The notes: generated by a model from the sequence alone, not told the origin. 64,000 nucleotides of DNA from an uncultured Litoreibacter sp. (GCF_947501785.1 NZ_CANMXB010000001.1:1569048-1633047), one strand, 5' to 3'; counted from the first letter of the stretch, positions 53,264-63,142 are shown. Numbers and translations are program-made.

Positions 53264-54715
53264 ATGGCCAAGGCGATTATGATCCAAGGGGCGGGCTCGA
53301 ATGTGGGCAAGTCGGTGATCGTGGCGGGGCTGTGTCGGGTGTTTGCGCGGCGGGGCCTGCGCGTGCGCCCGTTTAAGCCGCAAAACATGTCGAATAACGC
53401 TGCCGTGACGAGCGACGGCGGGGAAATTGGCCGCGCGCAGGCCCTGCAGGCTTTGGCCTGCGGGGTACCCGCGGTGGTGGATATGAACCCTGTGTTGCTT
53501 AAGCCTGAAAGCGATGTAGGCGCGCAGGTGATCGTGCAGGGCAAACGGTTTGCCACGTTGAAGGCGCGGGATTACGCGAAGGCGAAGCCGGAGTTGTTGT
53601 CGAAGACGGTAGAAAGCTTTCAGCGTTTGGCGGCTGATGCGGATTTGGTAATTATCGAGGGCGCGGGCAGCCCGGCGGAGATCAACCTGCGGGCTGGTGA
53701 TATCGCCAATATGGGCTTTGCCGAAGCGGTCGGCGCGCCGGTGGTGTTGGTGGGTGACATCGACCGAGGCGGCGTAATTGCGCAGCTGGTGGGTACGCAT
53801 GCGGTGCTGCCGGCGGAGGATTGCGAGCGGATCGTGGGCTACTTGGTGAACAAGTTTCGCGGTGACGTGTCCTTGTTTGATGAGGGCGACGCGGCGATTG
53901 CCCAGCGCACGGGCTGGGCCGCGTTGGGCGTGCTGCCGTGGTTTACCGATGCGTGGAAGCTGCCCGCGGAAGACATCATGGATATTGCGTCCTCGAAGGG
54001 TGCGGGGATCAAAATCGCGGTGCCACGCCTGTCGCGGATTGCCAATTTCGACGATCTGGATCCGTTGAGCCAGGAACCCGGTGTGTCTGTCGAAATAATC
54101 GAAGCGGGACGTCCCCTGCCCGGCGACGCCGATCTGGTGCTGATCCCCGGATCGAAATCCACCATCGGAGATCTGGCGCATTTCAGAGCGCAAGGCTGGG
54201 ATATTGATCTGACCGCGCATGTCAGGCGCGGCGGGCATGTGTTGGGGATTTGCGGCGGCTATCAGATGTTGGGGCGGCGGATTGACGACCCGGAGGGCAT
54301 TGAGGGCGCGCCGGGCGCGGTCGAGGGGTTGGGTCTGCTCGACGTTGAAACCGTGATGTCGCCAGAAAAACAGCTGGCGCAGGTACGTGGTGAAACACGG
54401 CCCGGCGGCACAGAAGTGACGGGCTACGAGATCCATATCGGGCACACCACCGGGCCGGATTGCGCGCGCGCGTGGTTGGAGATTGCGGGCAAAGCCGCTG
54501 GCGCGGCTTCAGAAAATGGCCGGGTGCGCGGCTGCTATTTGCACGGGCTTTTTGGGTCGGATGCGTTTCGCGCGGGCTTCATCGCCGAGCTGGGCGGTAC
54601 TGCGCAGGTGGGCGACTATACCGCGTCCGTCGAAGACGCCCTAAACGCCCTAGCCGATCATATGGAGGCGCATGTCGACCTCCCTCGCCTACTTGCGCTT
54701 GCGACGAATGTTTAG
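53264..54715 (+). CDS. cobQ: Cobyric acid synthase
   Basis: 483 residues, glutamine-dependent amidotransferase that amidates cobyrinic acid a,c-diamide. The N-terminal dethiobiotin-synthetase-like domain has [12 protein letters not shown] and the FKPQNMSNN loop. The class I glutaminase domain has the nucleophile Cys330 in [10 protein letters not shown] and the downstream GYEIHIGHT and HGLFGSDAF segments. AGGAG precedes the ATG. No other cobalamin genes are in the window. Confidence 0.95.
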   Translation: MAKAIMIQGAGSNVGKSVIVAGLCRVFARRGLRVRPFKPQNMSNNAAVTSDGGEIGRAQALQALACGVPAVVDMNPVLLKPESDVGAQVIVQGKRFATLKARDYAKAKPELLSKTVESFQRLAADADLVIIEGAGSPAEINLRAGDIANMGFAEAVGAPVVLVGDIDRGGVIAQLVGTHAVLPAEDCERIVGYLVNKFRGDVSLFDEGDAAIAQRTGWAALGVLPWFTDAWKLPAEDIMDIASSKGAGIKIAVPRLSRIANFDDLDPLSQEPGVSVEIIEAGRPLPGDADLVLIPGSKSTIGDLAHFRAQGWDIDLTAHVRRGGHVLGICGGYQMLGRRIDDPEGIEGAPGAVEGLGLLDVETVMSPEKQLAQVRGETRPGGTEVTGYEIHIGHTTGPDCARAWLEIAGKAAGAASENGRVRGCYLHGLFGSDAFRAGFIAELGGTAQVGDYTASVEDALNALADHMEAHVDLPRLLALATNV

Positions 54716-54731
54716 ATTTTAGATCAGACAG

Positions 54732-55892
54732 TTAGTCGAATTCCCGCGCAACCATCGCGCGGTGAATTTCGCGACGAACCAGCTTTCGCACATTACGGGT
54801 GATACGTTCACCCATGGCGCCGGTAAGCTCTTGACGCACGATGTCGGCGACCATGTCGCGCAACATATCCTCGTCAATCACGCCCTCGTCCAATTCTGAC
54901 AGGTCAATCGTTGGGCCGTCGTCGCTTAGATCGTCTTCCTCGTCGCTGTCGAACATGGTTGCGGGCTCTTCCTCTGTGTTGACTGCCTCCGCGATCTCGG
55001 CGGCCTCAACTTCTGAAACATCTGGCGCGGCGCGCACAAATGTGGCCATCTGCGGCGTATCGTTAGCCTCATCGCCCGCGTGTTCTGCGACGTCTTCCTC
55101 CGCGGCGACATCGACTGCCACATCTTCGGCTTCGGCTTCGCCTTCGTGCCACTGGTCCACGGCCTCTTCGGCTGTTGCGTCCTCGGGCGCCGCAAATTGG
55201 TGGATTTCGGCGCTGTCTACCTCGCCATTCTCTTCCTCGGTGATTTCATCCTCGACTTCGTCGGTCGCAGCGTCGAGCGTGTCTTCCTCAGCCTCCACCT
55301 CTTCCGGCGCAATGTCGGGCTTTTTGAAAACCCATGTCTCATCATCATCAGCGGCGGCGGCGATAGAGGCGTCTTCCTCCACCTCATCTTCGTAATAGTC
55401 TTCCGGCGGCTTCCCCGACCAGCTTGTCGGCTGCTGCTCTTCCTCGGCGGCGTTCTCAATGTCCTTGAAACTGGCCAAATGCAGGCGGCTTTCAGGCAGG
55501 TCCAGCTTGGTGACATCACCGGCAGTCGCCTCAGCCGCATCGTCCTCGGCCACCTCAGGCGCGTCATCCGTTTCGTCAGCATCGCCAAACGCGCCGGACA
55601 CGGCTTTGCGCAGGCTGTCCAGCTCGGACACGGTGTTGGCGGGGACCGGGGGCTCAGGCTCTTTGATGCGCAGGGCAGAGGTCAGGATCAGCGCATCTTG
55701 CGCCTGTGCCTCAGGTTCGACCTGCGTCGTGTCATCGGTAAGCATCTCAGATTCACCCTCGGCCGGCGTAGCCTCAGCTTCATCATCCGCGGGGCCGTCC
55801 GCGCGCGCGTCTGAGGATGTTTCGGACACAAGGCGACGGATCGAAGACAAAACGTCTTCGACATCTCCAACATTGGCTACAGGGTCAGACAT
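54732..55892 (-). CDS. Acidic PopZ-like protein
   Basis: 386 residues. An N-terminal helix VEDVLSSIRRLVSE is similar to the PopZ (DUF2497) N-terminal motif, followed by a long Glu/Asp/Ala-rich linker (about residues 25-310). A conserved-looking C-terminal helix block is DEDMLRDMVADIVRQELTGAMGERITRNVRKLVRREIHRAM. This is the domain plan of the pole-organising protein PopZ, but the sequence is divergent. GGAGG precedes the ATG at 55892. The antisense Ser-rich frames over it are artefacts. Confidence 0.6.
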   Translation of the reverse strand: MSDPVANVGDVEDVLSSIRRLVSETSSDARADGPADDEAEATPAEGESEMLTDDTTQVEPEAQAQDALILTSALRIKEPEPPVPANTVSELDSLRKAVSGAFGDADETDDAPEVAEDDAAEATAGDVTKLDLPESRLHLASFKDIENAAEEEQQPTSWSGKPPEDYYEDEVEEDASIAAAADDDETWVFKKPDIAPEEVEAEEDTLDAATDEVEDEITEEENGEVDSAEIHQFAAPEDATAEEAVDQWHEGEAEAEDVAVDVAAEEDVAEHAGDEANDTPQMATFVRAAPDVSEVEAAEIAEAVNTEEEPATMFDSDEEDDLSDDGPTIDLSELDEGVIDEDMLRDMVADIVRQELTGAMGERITRNVRKLVRREIHRAMVAREFD

Positions 55893-55966
55893 GCTCGTGC
55901 CTCCACACTTTTGGGCAAAGAATAACGTCTGGGCCCTGCCCTGACAACTCACGGATCAAATTGTCG

Positions 55967-57343
55967 CTACTTTTGATAGCGACCGAGGATACGATCGAGC
56001 TTGTCGCCCTGCTTGGTGCGACGTACCGGAGCGCCCTTGACGGCATCGAAATATTCGTTGGGATCGTATTGTTTTACAGGCAGTTTGAGGTCCGAGACCG
56101 TCAACAACCCCATGGACGACAAGAGCTGGTATGCGGCAGCGTAGACCTGTGTCTCGAACACCACGCGGTTGGTGCGGGCGTCAAACAGGGATTGCTCTGC
56201 ATCTAGCACGTCGAGGGTGGTCCGGGCCCCAAGTTTAGCCTCCTCACGCACCCCGTTGAATGCCACCTGCGCGGCGCGGATTTGGCGCTCAGACGCCTGC
56301 AGCTGCGCATTGGCGACGGCCAGCGTCGACCAGCTGTCCGACACATTCTGGCGCACGATCAGCACCGCCTGATTGAGGTTGGACCGCGACGCATGCACCT
56401 GCGCGAGCGCCTTGCGTTCCAATGCCTTTAGCTGCCCGCCTTGGTAGATCGGCACCGTCATTTGCAGCCCGATGGACGAGTTGTTGTCATTGCGGCGGCT
56501 GTGCCCAGCATTGGCGGTCAGCCCAATGGTGGGCCGGATTGCGGCGCGGGCGCGCGCGGCGTTCAGTTCGTTGGCCCGTATCTCGTGCTGGGCCTGGTCG
56601 ATGGAGGGGCTGTTACGCTCCCCCAGGGCGCGGGCATCGGCGACAGAGCCCGGCAGCGGCGGCAATGACGGGATCGCGCTCAGGTTCCCCGGGCGTTTGC
56701 CGACTGTGGCCACATAGAGTTCCTGCGAAATGGCCAAATTGCCTTGCGCCTGAGCAAGCGCGCCGCGGGCCTCAGCCAGCCGGGCCTCGGCCTGTGCCAC
56801 ATCCGTGCGGGTCACCTCACCCACGTCAAACCGATCCCGCGCGGCGCGCAGTTCCTGGGTAATCAGGCGCAGGTTGTTCTGGCGCAGCGACACCACGCGC
56901 GCGTCGCGCAGCACCCCCACATAAGCGTTGACCGCATTCAGCAGCACCTGCTGCTCGGCATTTACCAGCTGCGCACGGGTGGCGAGCACCGTCTCCTTGG
57001 CGGCCTCAACCCCCAGCTTGGTGCGCCCGGCATCATAGAGCAGCAGATCAAGGCCGACGCTGACCGTGGCCGAAAGATTGCCGCCGGCCGGGCCGGTGGC
57101 CTGATCGGCATGTCCAAACGTCGAGATGGCCGAGATTTGCGGCCGCAGGGCCGACAGCGCGACAGCCACGTCTTCATCGGTGGCGCGCAGCAAGGCACGG
57201 TTCTGCTCGAGCAGGTTGGAATTGAGATAGGCCGCCACCAACGCGTCTTGCAGGGTCTCGGACGAAGCGGCGGTCGGGGTGATAGCAAGCGTTGCAACTG
57301 TCGCGGCGGCACCAACCACCTTACGCCAAACTTTGGTTTTCAT
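55967..57343 (-). CDS. tolC: TolC-family outer membrane efflux protein
   Basis: 458 residues with a Sec signal peptide (start at 57343, cleavage near AAS/SE). Two OEP repeats are visible: LRATDEDVAVALSALRPQIS and later ARAAIRPTIGLTANAGHS, each with long helices and short strands. RFDVGEVTRTDVAQAEARLAEARG and EAKLGARTTLDVLDAEQSLFDARTNRV are the typical repeat segments. Forms the outer channel of export pumps. Lies 19 bases behind the Pcm-like gene. Confidence 0.9.
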   Translation of the reverse strand: MKTKVWRKVVGAAATVATLAITPTAASSETLQDALVAAYLNSNLLEQNRALLRATDEDVAVALSALRPQISAISTFGHADQATGPAGGNLSATVSVGLDLLLYDAGRTKLGVEAAKETVLATRAQLVNAEQQVLLNAVNAYVGVLRDARVVSLRQNNLRLITQELRAARDRFDVGEVTRTDVAQAEARLAEARGALAQAQGNLAISQELYVATVGKRPGNLSAIPSLPPLPGSVADARALGERNSPSIDQAQHEIRANELNAARARAAIRPTIGLTANAGHSRRNDNNSSIGLQMTVPIYQGGQLKALERKALAQVHASRSNLNQAVLIVRQNVSDSWSTLAVANAQLQASERQIRAAQVAFNGVREEAKLGARTTLDVLDAEQSLFDARTNRVVFETQVYAAAYQLLSSMGLLTVSDLKLPVKQYDPNEYFDAVKGAPVRRTKQGDKLDRILGRYQK

Positions 57344-57362
57344 CACGCCTCGCAATCCTGCT

Positions 57363-58016
57363 TTAAAGGGAAAATGCCTTTTCGGCTTCAAATCCGGGAA
57401 GAACCGGTGCCCCTGCGTTAAACGCCAGCCGCCAGCTGACATTGCCATCAATTTTGTAGCCAATGCGGCACTCGCCCAACGCGCCTTTCGCGAAAACGGC
57501 CGCAATGCGGCCACCATCTTTGAGCTGGTCAGTCAGAGCAGCCGGTACCATTTCGACGGCGCCCTCAATCAAAATGGCGTCGTACGGCCCGTGTTTGGCA
57601 GCGCCTTCAGCGAGCGGTGCCTCGATCACCACGACGTTGTCGGCGCCCTGCTCAATCAACGCGGCCTCTGCGTCTTTGGCGAGGGTTTCGTCCTGCTCAA
57701 CCGCTATCACGGCCTCCGCCATGCGCGACAGAACCGCCGCCGTGTAGCCAAGCCCTGCCCCGATGTTGAGCACCACGTCGGATTGCTCCACCTCCATCGC
57801 GTCCAGCATCTTGGCCAAGGTACGCGGCTCCAAGATGACACGGCCGGGTTGCAGCCCAATGTTTGCGTCCACATAAGCCACCTCGCGGCGCGCGGACGGT
57901 ACATAGGCCTCCCGCCTCACCGTCAACATGGCGTCGATGATAGGAAATTTGGTCACGTCAGACGGGCGGACCTGAGTGTCCACCATCATGGTGCGGTTTG
58001 CGGCAAAGTCAGTCAT
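57363..58016 (-). CDS. Protein-L-isoaspartate methyltransferase-like protein
   Basis: 217 residues. SAM loop VVLNIGAGLGYTAAVLSRMAEAVIAVEQDE. The N-terminus MVDTQVRPSDVTKFPIIDAML and the REAYVPSARREVAYVDANI segment are of the Pcm family. The last part is shorter and lower in similarity than E. coli Pcm. Pcm repairs isoaspartyl residues; some short alphaproteobacterial members next to tolC have no proven activity. Confidence 0.85.
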   Translation of the reverse strand: MTDFAANRTMMVDTQVRPSDVTKFPIIDAMLTVRREAYVPSARREVAYVDANIGLQPGRVILEPRTLAKMLDAMEVEQSDVVLNIGAGLGYTAAVLSRMAEAVIAVEQDETLAKDAEAALIEQGADNVVVIEAPLAEGAAKHGPYDAILIEGAVEMVPAALTDQLKDGGRIAAVFAKGALGECRIGYKIDGNVSWRLAFNAGAPVLPGFEAEKAFSL

Positions 58017-58148
58017 ACTAAACTCATCAGTCTAGTTTCGGTTATACTCGGTTTGCCACATAAAGAAAGGGGCGACAACAACCGATCAGCCGCTTTGCGC
58101 TCTTGCGCGGAAATTATGCCTAGGCTAGAGACATCCGGCACCATGTGA

Positions 58149-58222
58149 GGCGAGTTGGCGGAGTGGTGACGCAGCGGATTGCAAATCCGTGTACACCGGT
58201 TCGATTCCGGTACTCGCCTCCA
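58149..58222 (+). tRNA. tRNA-Cys (anticodon GCA)
   Basis: Acceptor strands GGCGAGT and ACTCGCC pair. The anticodon loop GATTGCAAATC gives GCA. The discriminator base is T (U73), an identity element of tRNA-Cys. GGTTCGATTCC forms the T arm, and CCA is encoded at 58220-58222. Confidence 0.95.
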
Positions 58223-58882
58223 CTAAAAATCAATAGTCACATTGATCTCGTTGAACAAATTCACCCGCAACGCTGCGGATGCGCGCCATTGTTGCGGCCC
58301 ACTCTACCGGCGTCTTGACCGCATCGACCCGAGCGAACGCGCCTGATTGCCCAGGCAGGCCAAAACCCATTGCATTCCAGATTTCTAATTTATTTTGACA
58401 AGGTGATCTGTCCTAGTGGGGTTTCGCGACTGATGGCGGCATCAGCCGGGGCGGTGTGTCGATCACCCGCAGCGGGGCTGCGGACGCTTATTCTAAACGT
58501 TCAGGGGCACAGAGGGGCCAGCAGCGATCAACGCCCACATGTGTCGTATCCTGAGATTCGCGCCGACCTCAACGGTCAATGAGGTCGAATTCGGATCCGC
58601 ACCGGATGGGGGATCTGCCACTCATTGGTGCCCAACATCTGCGGGACCTGACTTCAGACTGTCAGCTGCTTTCAAATGAGGATGCCCGGTCGGCAACCCC
58701 CATCTTGACCATCGATACATATTGGAATAGCCCAAGCGCAGGCCGTAGACGCCTGCCTCTCGCTGACACTTGTCATGGTGAAGTTCTGCAACACATATCT
58801 ACCTACCTCTTTCCGCATATCGCGCGGATGGTAATGCGGGTCCCATCTTATTCTGCGCGATCAGGCTAGAGAGATACGGGAT
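58223..58882. other. Gene-poor stretch behind tRNA-Cys
   Basis: 660 bases without a convincing gene. Several short frames exist on both strands. A 46-residue minus-strand frame (58230-58370) starts with ATG and reads smoothly (MGFGLPGQSGAFARVD...), but has no known motif and may be a gene remnant. The base mix looks less GC-rich than the neighbours in parts. No repeats of the tRNA end were found. Confidence 0.5.
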
Positions 58883-60274
58883 ATGGCTGTTACCCCCAGA
58901 AATACGTTTACCAACGGGCCCCTTGGGACCATTTACCTCAAAACCGCATTGCCGATCATTCTGGTGATGGGAATGAACGGGCTGTTGTCCGTCGCGGACG
59001 CGCTGTTTCTTGGCATTTACGTCGGTCCCGACGCATTGGCAGCCGTTACCTTGATGTTCCCGATCTATATGCTGATCGTGGCGCTTTCCACATTGGTGGC
59101 CAATGGCATGTCGAGCCTTCTCGCGCGGTCGCTCGGTGCCGCCGATATGGACGGAGCACGCGCCACATTTGCGGGCGCGCACGGTTTGGCCATTGCGTTG
59201 GGCGCTCTTTTGATCCTGTTGTTTGTCCTCATTGGGCAACCGGTTGCCCTGTTGGCAGCGGGAGGGACGGAATCACTGGCAGAGTTGGGCGTCGTCTATC
59301 TTCGGATCACGGTCTTTTTCTCACCACTGCTGTTCATGCTATCCGTCAACTCTGACGCCCTGCGCAACGAGGGGCGCGTCGGCTTCATGGCGGCGATGAG
59401 CCTTTTGGTCTCAATAGCAAACATCGCGTTCAACTTCGTCTTAATCGCTATGTTGGACATGGGCGTGGCCGGGTCTGCCTATGGCACCGCAGCGGCACAG
59501 GCGCTCGCCTTCCTGATCATTCTCGCATTTCGCTTCCGCGGCGAGACTTCCCTGCGACCCGCGACGCTGCTGTCCCATTCATTGAGCCGGAATTGGGGGG
59601 CAATCCTTGCATTGGGCGCACCTCAAAGCCTGGGCTTCATCGGGTTGGCGCTTGGATCGGCGGCGATTATCACAGCTTTGCAATGGGTTGGTCGGCCAGG
59701 TTATGCCGACACCATCACGGCCTATGGGATCATCACCCGCGTCATCACCTTTGCCTACCTGCCACTGCTGGGGCTATCCTTTGCCATGCAAACGATTGCG
59801 GGCAACAATTACGGCGCCTCGCTCTGGAGCAGGTCGGATGCCAGCTTGCGCATGGCGATATGGGGGGCATTTCTCTACTGCAGCATTGTGCAGATCGTTG
59901 TGATGAGCCTTCCCGCCCAAATCGCCAGCACCTTTGTCAACGATGTGGCAGTCATCGCCGAAGTGGCACGCATTTTGCCGCTGATGACCTGTGTGTTCTT
60001 CCTGATGGGGCCGTTGATGATGATTGCCGCCTATTTTCAGGCGATTGGGGCTGCCGGCAAAGCGGCCCTGTTGGGGTTGACCAAACCCTATGCCTTTGCA
60101 ATCCCACTAACGTTTTTGCTGCCTGTTTGGCTTGGGGAGATCGGAATTTGGGCTGCCGGCCCCGTTGCCGAGGCAATGTTGGCCGGTCTGACGGGATTGG
60201 TGCTTTGGAAAACGGCGCGAAAATCGACCCTGCATTGGGGCCTGTTTCATGCTCAGAAAGGAGCCGCGTCATGA
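58883..60274 (+). CDS. MATE-family efflux transporter
   Basis: 463 residues with about twelve hydrophobic helices. The first half shows ALPIILVMGMNGLLSVADALFLGIYVGPDALAAV and GMSSLLARSLGAADMDGARATFAGAHGL; the second half has SFAMQTIAGNNYGASLWSRSD. These are MATE signatures. It exports cationic drugs or metabolites with sodium or protons. It shares a 4-base overlap with the next gene. Confidence 0.9.
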   Translation: MAVTPRNTFTNGPLGTIYLKTALPIILVMGMNGLLSVADALFLGIYVGPDALAAVTLMFPIYMLIVALSTLVANGMSSLLARSLGAADMDGARATFAGAHGLAIALGALLILLFVLIGQPVALLAAGGTESLAELGVVYLRITVFFSPLLFMLSVNSDALRNEGRVGFMAAMSLLVSIANIAFNFVLIAMLDMGVAGSAYGTAAAQALAFLIILAFRFRGETSLRPATLLSHSLSRNWGAILALGAPQSLGFIGLALGSAAIITALQWVGRPGYADTITAYGIITRVITFAYLPLLGLSFAMQTIAGNNYGASLWSRSDASLRMAIWGAFLYCSIVQIVVMSLPAQIASTFVNDVAVIAEVARILPLMTCVFFLMGPLMMIAAYFQAIGAAGKAALLGLTKPYAFAIPLTFLLPVWLGEIGIWAAGPVAEAMLAGLTGLVLWKTARKSTLHWGLFHAQKGAAS

Positions 60275-60702
60275 GCCCGCAACTTCCGACAGCAGCGCAA
60301 GCGAAAGACCAAGCCCGACAATTGCGCACCAAGGCTGGCAGGGACGGCGCGCCTTTGGGTCATGCCAAGTCCCTTGAGATCGTTGCCCATCGGCACGGCT
60401 TTCGCGATTGGAACACGATGTCCGCCGCAATTGCCAATGGTCCTCCCCACGGGTGGACTGTTGGCAGCAAGGTGAAAGGCAGGTTCCTATCCAAACCGTT
60501 CACGGCGCATGTTGTGTCTGTGGCCAACGTCAAGCCGCAATGGTTCCGCTTGGAGCTGCAGCTGGAAGAGGCAATTGACGTCGTTACCTCCGACGGCTTC
60601 TCTAACTTCCGGTCGCGCATCAGCGGCGTTGTCGGCCCCAAGGGCCATTCGATGGAGCGAACAAGCAACGGCCATGCCCAACTTGAGGTCGATCTTTGGT
60701 GA
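60271..60702 (+). CDS. Glyoxalase-superfamily (Glyoxalase_8) protein
   Basis: 143 residues. The N-terminal block AAQAKDQARQLRTKAGRDGAPLGHAKSLEIVAHRHGFRDWNTMSAAIAN matches the helical region that precedes or belongs to Glyoxalase_8 proteins. The C-terminal part folds as strands (VKGRFLSKPFTAHVVSVANVKPQWFRLELQLEEAIDVVTS). AGAAAGGAG precedes the ATG, and the start overlaps the MATE stop. Activity unknown. Confidence 0.72.
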   Translation: MSPQLPTAAQAKDQARQLRTKAGRDGAPLGHAKSLEIVAHRHGFRDWNTMSAAIANGPPHGWTVGSKVKGRFLSKPFTAHVVSVANVKPQWFRLELQLEEAIDVVTSDGFSNFRSRISGVVGPKGHSMERTSNGHAQLEVDLW

Positions 60703-60756
60703 GGGCATCCCCGAAACGCTGATGTGCGATCCAACTGCAGGGCCCTGCTAAGCTGC

Positions 60757-61767
60757 CTATTGAATAAGCTCCGGCGCCCATTTGCGGATACGGGCCTCGC
60801 AGAGGGCTCCGGCGTGGCGGGTCAGCACCGTGAACTCGGCCTCGCTGAGCTTTTTGAGGTTGGTGCCGATGCTGGAGGCGAATTCAGAATCGCCCGGGTG
60901 AAGCTCCCCCTCCTTGCTGTCGATGGAGAACCAGACCGGGTGCGGGCCGGAACCGGCGGCATGCGCCAGGGCCATGCGTTGGAATTGCAGGCCGCGGACC
61001 TGTTCCATCAGGATGCCAATCGCCTCGATCAACACTTTTGAGCCGGACTGCGTGGGCGCATCATTGATCACGAACGGTTTGCCACCGTCGCTGACCAAAG
61101 CGTAGTCCAGCCGGTTGCGGTCCATCCGCATCAACGGATTGACCCCCAAATTGTCGTAGACGCCGCCGTCTGTCAGCGTGACAAATTCGGTCTCTTCATT
61201 CGGAAAATCGGTTTCAGATACCATAAGGGGCGGAAAGACCGGCGGGAAGGATGACGACGCAGCCACAGCATCGCTGATCTTCTGGTTGGACGCAGAGGAT
61301 TGGCCCAGCTCGTGTTCTCCCATCTCCTCAGGCAGCCCGCCGCCCGCAACGTAGAAGAACATGTTGCCGGTCGAGAGATTGGTCGAATTGAGGTAGATGC
61401 GCGGCCCGTTGGCGAGGCTAGACATGGTGGCCCCTTGAAACAGGTGCTTATCGTAAGATGCGGCCAATGCGTCGAGCCGCGTGATGAACGGGTTCAGCGC
61501 GCCGCCAAGGAAAGAAGAGACCGCTATCGAGCGGGTCCGCACATAGGTTTCCAAGGAATCCAACACATTCGGGTTGCCCCAGTGGGAGGCCAGAAACGCC
61601 CCGGCGATGCTGCCGCCGCTGACGCAGGACAAGAGATCGACCTTGTCGAGCAGCCCCAGGTCCTGAAGCTTGCGGAAGGTGCCAAGGTGGAAGGCTGCTG
61701 CGCGGAACCCGCCGCCAGACAACGCCAACCCGATCCGCTTTTCTTCGCCATTGATGGTGATGCTCAC
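60757..61767 (-). CDS. Patatin-like phospholipase
   Basis: 336 residues, GTG start with GAGGAG upstream. The oxyanion hole is LALSGGGFRAAAFH. The nucleophile segment reads CVSGGS (Ser50), so the usual first Gly of GxSxG is Cys. The catalytic Asp is in LTDGGVYDNLG. Probably a cytoplasmic or membrane-associated lipid acyl hydrolase. No signal peptide. An isolated gene. Confidence 0.87.
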   Translation of the reverse strand: MSITINGEEKRIGLALSGGGFRAAAFHLGTFRKLQDLGLLDKVDLLSCVSGGSIAGAFLASHWGNPNVLDSLETYVRTRSIAVSSFLGGALNPFITRLDALAASYDKHLFQGATMSSLANGPRIYLNSTNLSTGNMFFYVAGGGLPEEMGEHELGQSSASNQKISDAVAASSSFPPVFPPLMVSETDFPNEETEFVTLTDGGVYDNLGVNPLMRMDRNRLDYALVSDGGKPFVINDAPTQSGSKVLIEAIGILMEQVRGLQFQRMALAHAAGSGPHPVWFSIDSKEGELHPGDSEFASSIGTNLKKLSEAEFTVLTRHAGALCEARIRKWAPELIQ

Positions 61768-61959
61768 TGTAATATCTCCTCGTCAAAATGATGCCCGTAA
61801 AATCAGGCAATGGGCAGCATGAGCGAGGTTGGAACCGGGTTAGAAATGAACCCCAACACCGCGCGGGCGCTACACGTTTTAATAAATCTTGTCGCAATAA
61901 TGCCGGGCGAGCGTACCAAAACCCGGCTTGGCGAGCAAGAAAACCCGCCTTGGCCGCCG

Positions 61960-62358
61960 CTAGCTAGACTGCTCCGACGTCATTTCCTCAATCTCGAGGT
62001 CAGCCTCGGGCACGTTCAGGGTAGACCATGTGTCATCTTGCGGCGGCTCGGGCAGCGCGTCGCAGGCGCGGCGGTGGATGTTCACCTTGGCGATGAAATT
62101 GGCCGAGACCGGCGCGGTGACAAACAGGAAGGCCATGATCAAGAGCTCGTGCAGTGAGCCGTCCTGAAACGTGTAGGAATTGATTATCGACGCCATCAGG
62201 AACGCCCCCACCCCGACAGTGCCCGCTTTGGTTGGTGCGTGCAGCCGCGTCATGGAATCGTTCAGCTTCAACAGGCCAATCGCGGCCACCAACGTGAAGA
62301 TGATGCCAATCAGCAGTGACAGCGCAATTGCGAAGATGCCAACGGTTTCCAAGCTCAT
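61960..62358 (-). CDS. mnhG: Multisubunit cation/H+ antiporter subunit G
   Basis: 132 residues with three hydrophobic helices. LNDSMTRLHAPTKAGTVGVGAFLMASII is the typical MnhG/PhaG core. The C-terminal tail is longer than minimal MnhG and acidic (PQDDTWSTLNVPEADLEIEEM). The start overlaps the subunit F stop by 4 bases. Last gene of the operon. Confidence 0.9.
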   Translation of the reverse strand: MSLETVGIFAIALSLLIGIIFTLVAAIGLLKLNDSMTRLHAPTKAGTVGVGAFLMASIINSYTFQDGSLHELLIMAFLFVTAPVSANFIAKVNIHRRACDALPEPPQDDTWSTLNVPEADLEIEEMTSEQSS

Positions 62359-62642
62359 TCGATGATGTCCCCCCGCAGCACGAACCGGGCGTAGGCCACG
62401 GTTGAGACGAACCCCAGCATGGCGATAATCAGCGCGGCCTCAAAGTAAATCTGGGTGCCCTGGTGGATGCCCAACAGCACGATCAGCGCTATCGCGTTGA
62501 TGACCATGGTGTCGAGCGACAAAATGCGGTCACCGGTGCTTGGCCCAATCCACAATCGGATCATCGCCATGATCTGCGACCCCGCGACGATTATGAACGA
62601 CGCAGACAGCGCCCAATTCATCAGATCTGTGGCTAGGGTCAT
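62355..62642 (-). CDS. mnhF: Multisubunit cation/H+ antiporter subunit F
   Basis: 95 residues with three hydrophobic helices. RLWIGPSTGDRILSLDTMVINAIALIVLLGI is the core, including the conserved D and the P in GP. The gene overlaps both neighbours by 4 bases. Confidence 0.9.
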   Translation of the reverse strand: MTLATDLMNWALSASFIIVAGSQIMAMIRLWIGPSTGDRILSLDTMVINAIALIVLLGIHQGTQIYFEAALIIAMLGFVSTVAYARFVLRGDIIE

Positions 62643-63142
62643 TGGAAAATCTCCAGTAGGCGGCGTTCGTAGCGGTCCTTGATCTCGTCGCGTACGGCGT
62701 TTGCGTCCTCGGCATCAAGGGCGTGCACCAGCAGGCAATGACCCGCGTCAGAGAGGTCAGCCGACACAGTGCCCGGGGTCAGCGTGATGGTGCTGGCCAA
62801 AATGCTGATCGCCTCCGGCGAGCGCAGCTCCAGCGGGATGACCACCCATTTCGGTTGCATCTTGGAATTGGGCTTGGTCAGGACGATCCAAGCCACTTGC
62901 ACATTGGCGACCAGAATGTCCCAGATTACCAGCACGCAGTAGCGCAGCATCGGCCAGGTGCGGAATGACTTGGGGCGGTCGGGCCACCAGCGCGCAGTAG
63001 CGATGGGAATGACGATTCCAAGGATGATCCCGAACACCACCATCCCGGCAGAGAGCGAGTTTTGCAGCAGGCTCCAGGTGATGGCCAGGAGCACGGTCAA
63101 CGCAGGGTGCGGCAAGAGCCAGCGGACAGCTTTGGTGATCAT
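62639..63142 (-). CDS. mnhE: Multisubunit cation/H+ antiporter subunit E
   Basis: 167 residues. Two to three N-terminal hydrophobic helices precede a soluble domain (IPLELRSPEAISILASTITLTPGTVSADLSDAGHCLLVHALDAED), the pattern of MnhE/PhaE. It starts one base after the subunit D stop and overlaps subunit F by 4 bases. Confidence 0.9.
   Translation of the reverse strand: MITKAVRWLLPHPALTVLLAITWSLLQNSLSAGMVVFGIILGIVIPIATARWWPDRPKSFRTWPMLRYCVLVIWDILVANVQVAWIVLTKPNSKMQPKWVVIPLELRSPEAISILASTITLTPGTVSADLSDAGHCLLVHALDAEDANAVRDEIKDRYERRLLEIFQ

Noticed and set aside
53204-54445. Upstream extension of the YdjM-like frame
   Set aside because: It runs antisense through cobQ; the ATG at 53203 gives the normal family start.
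54841-55395. Serine-rich plus-strand frame
   Set aside because: Antisense image of the acidic Glu/Asp-rich protein; low-complexity only.
58370-58869. Two plus-strand frames of 70 and 96 codons behind tRNA-Cys
   Set aside because: No ribosome site, no domain, and irregular composition.
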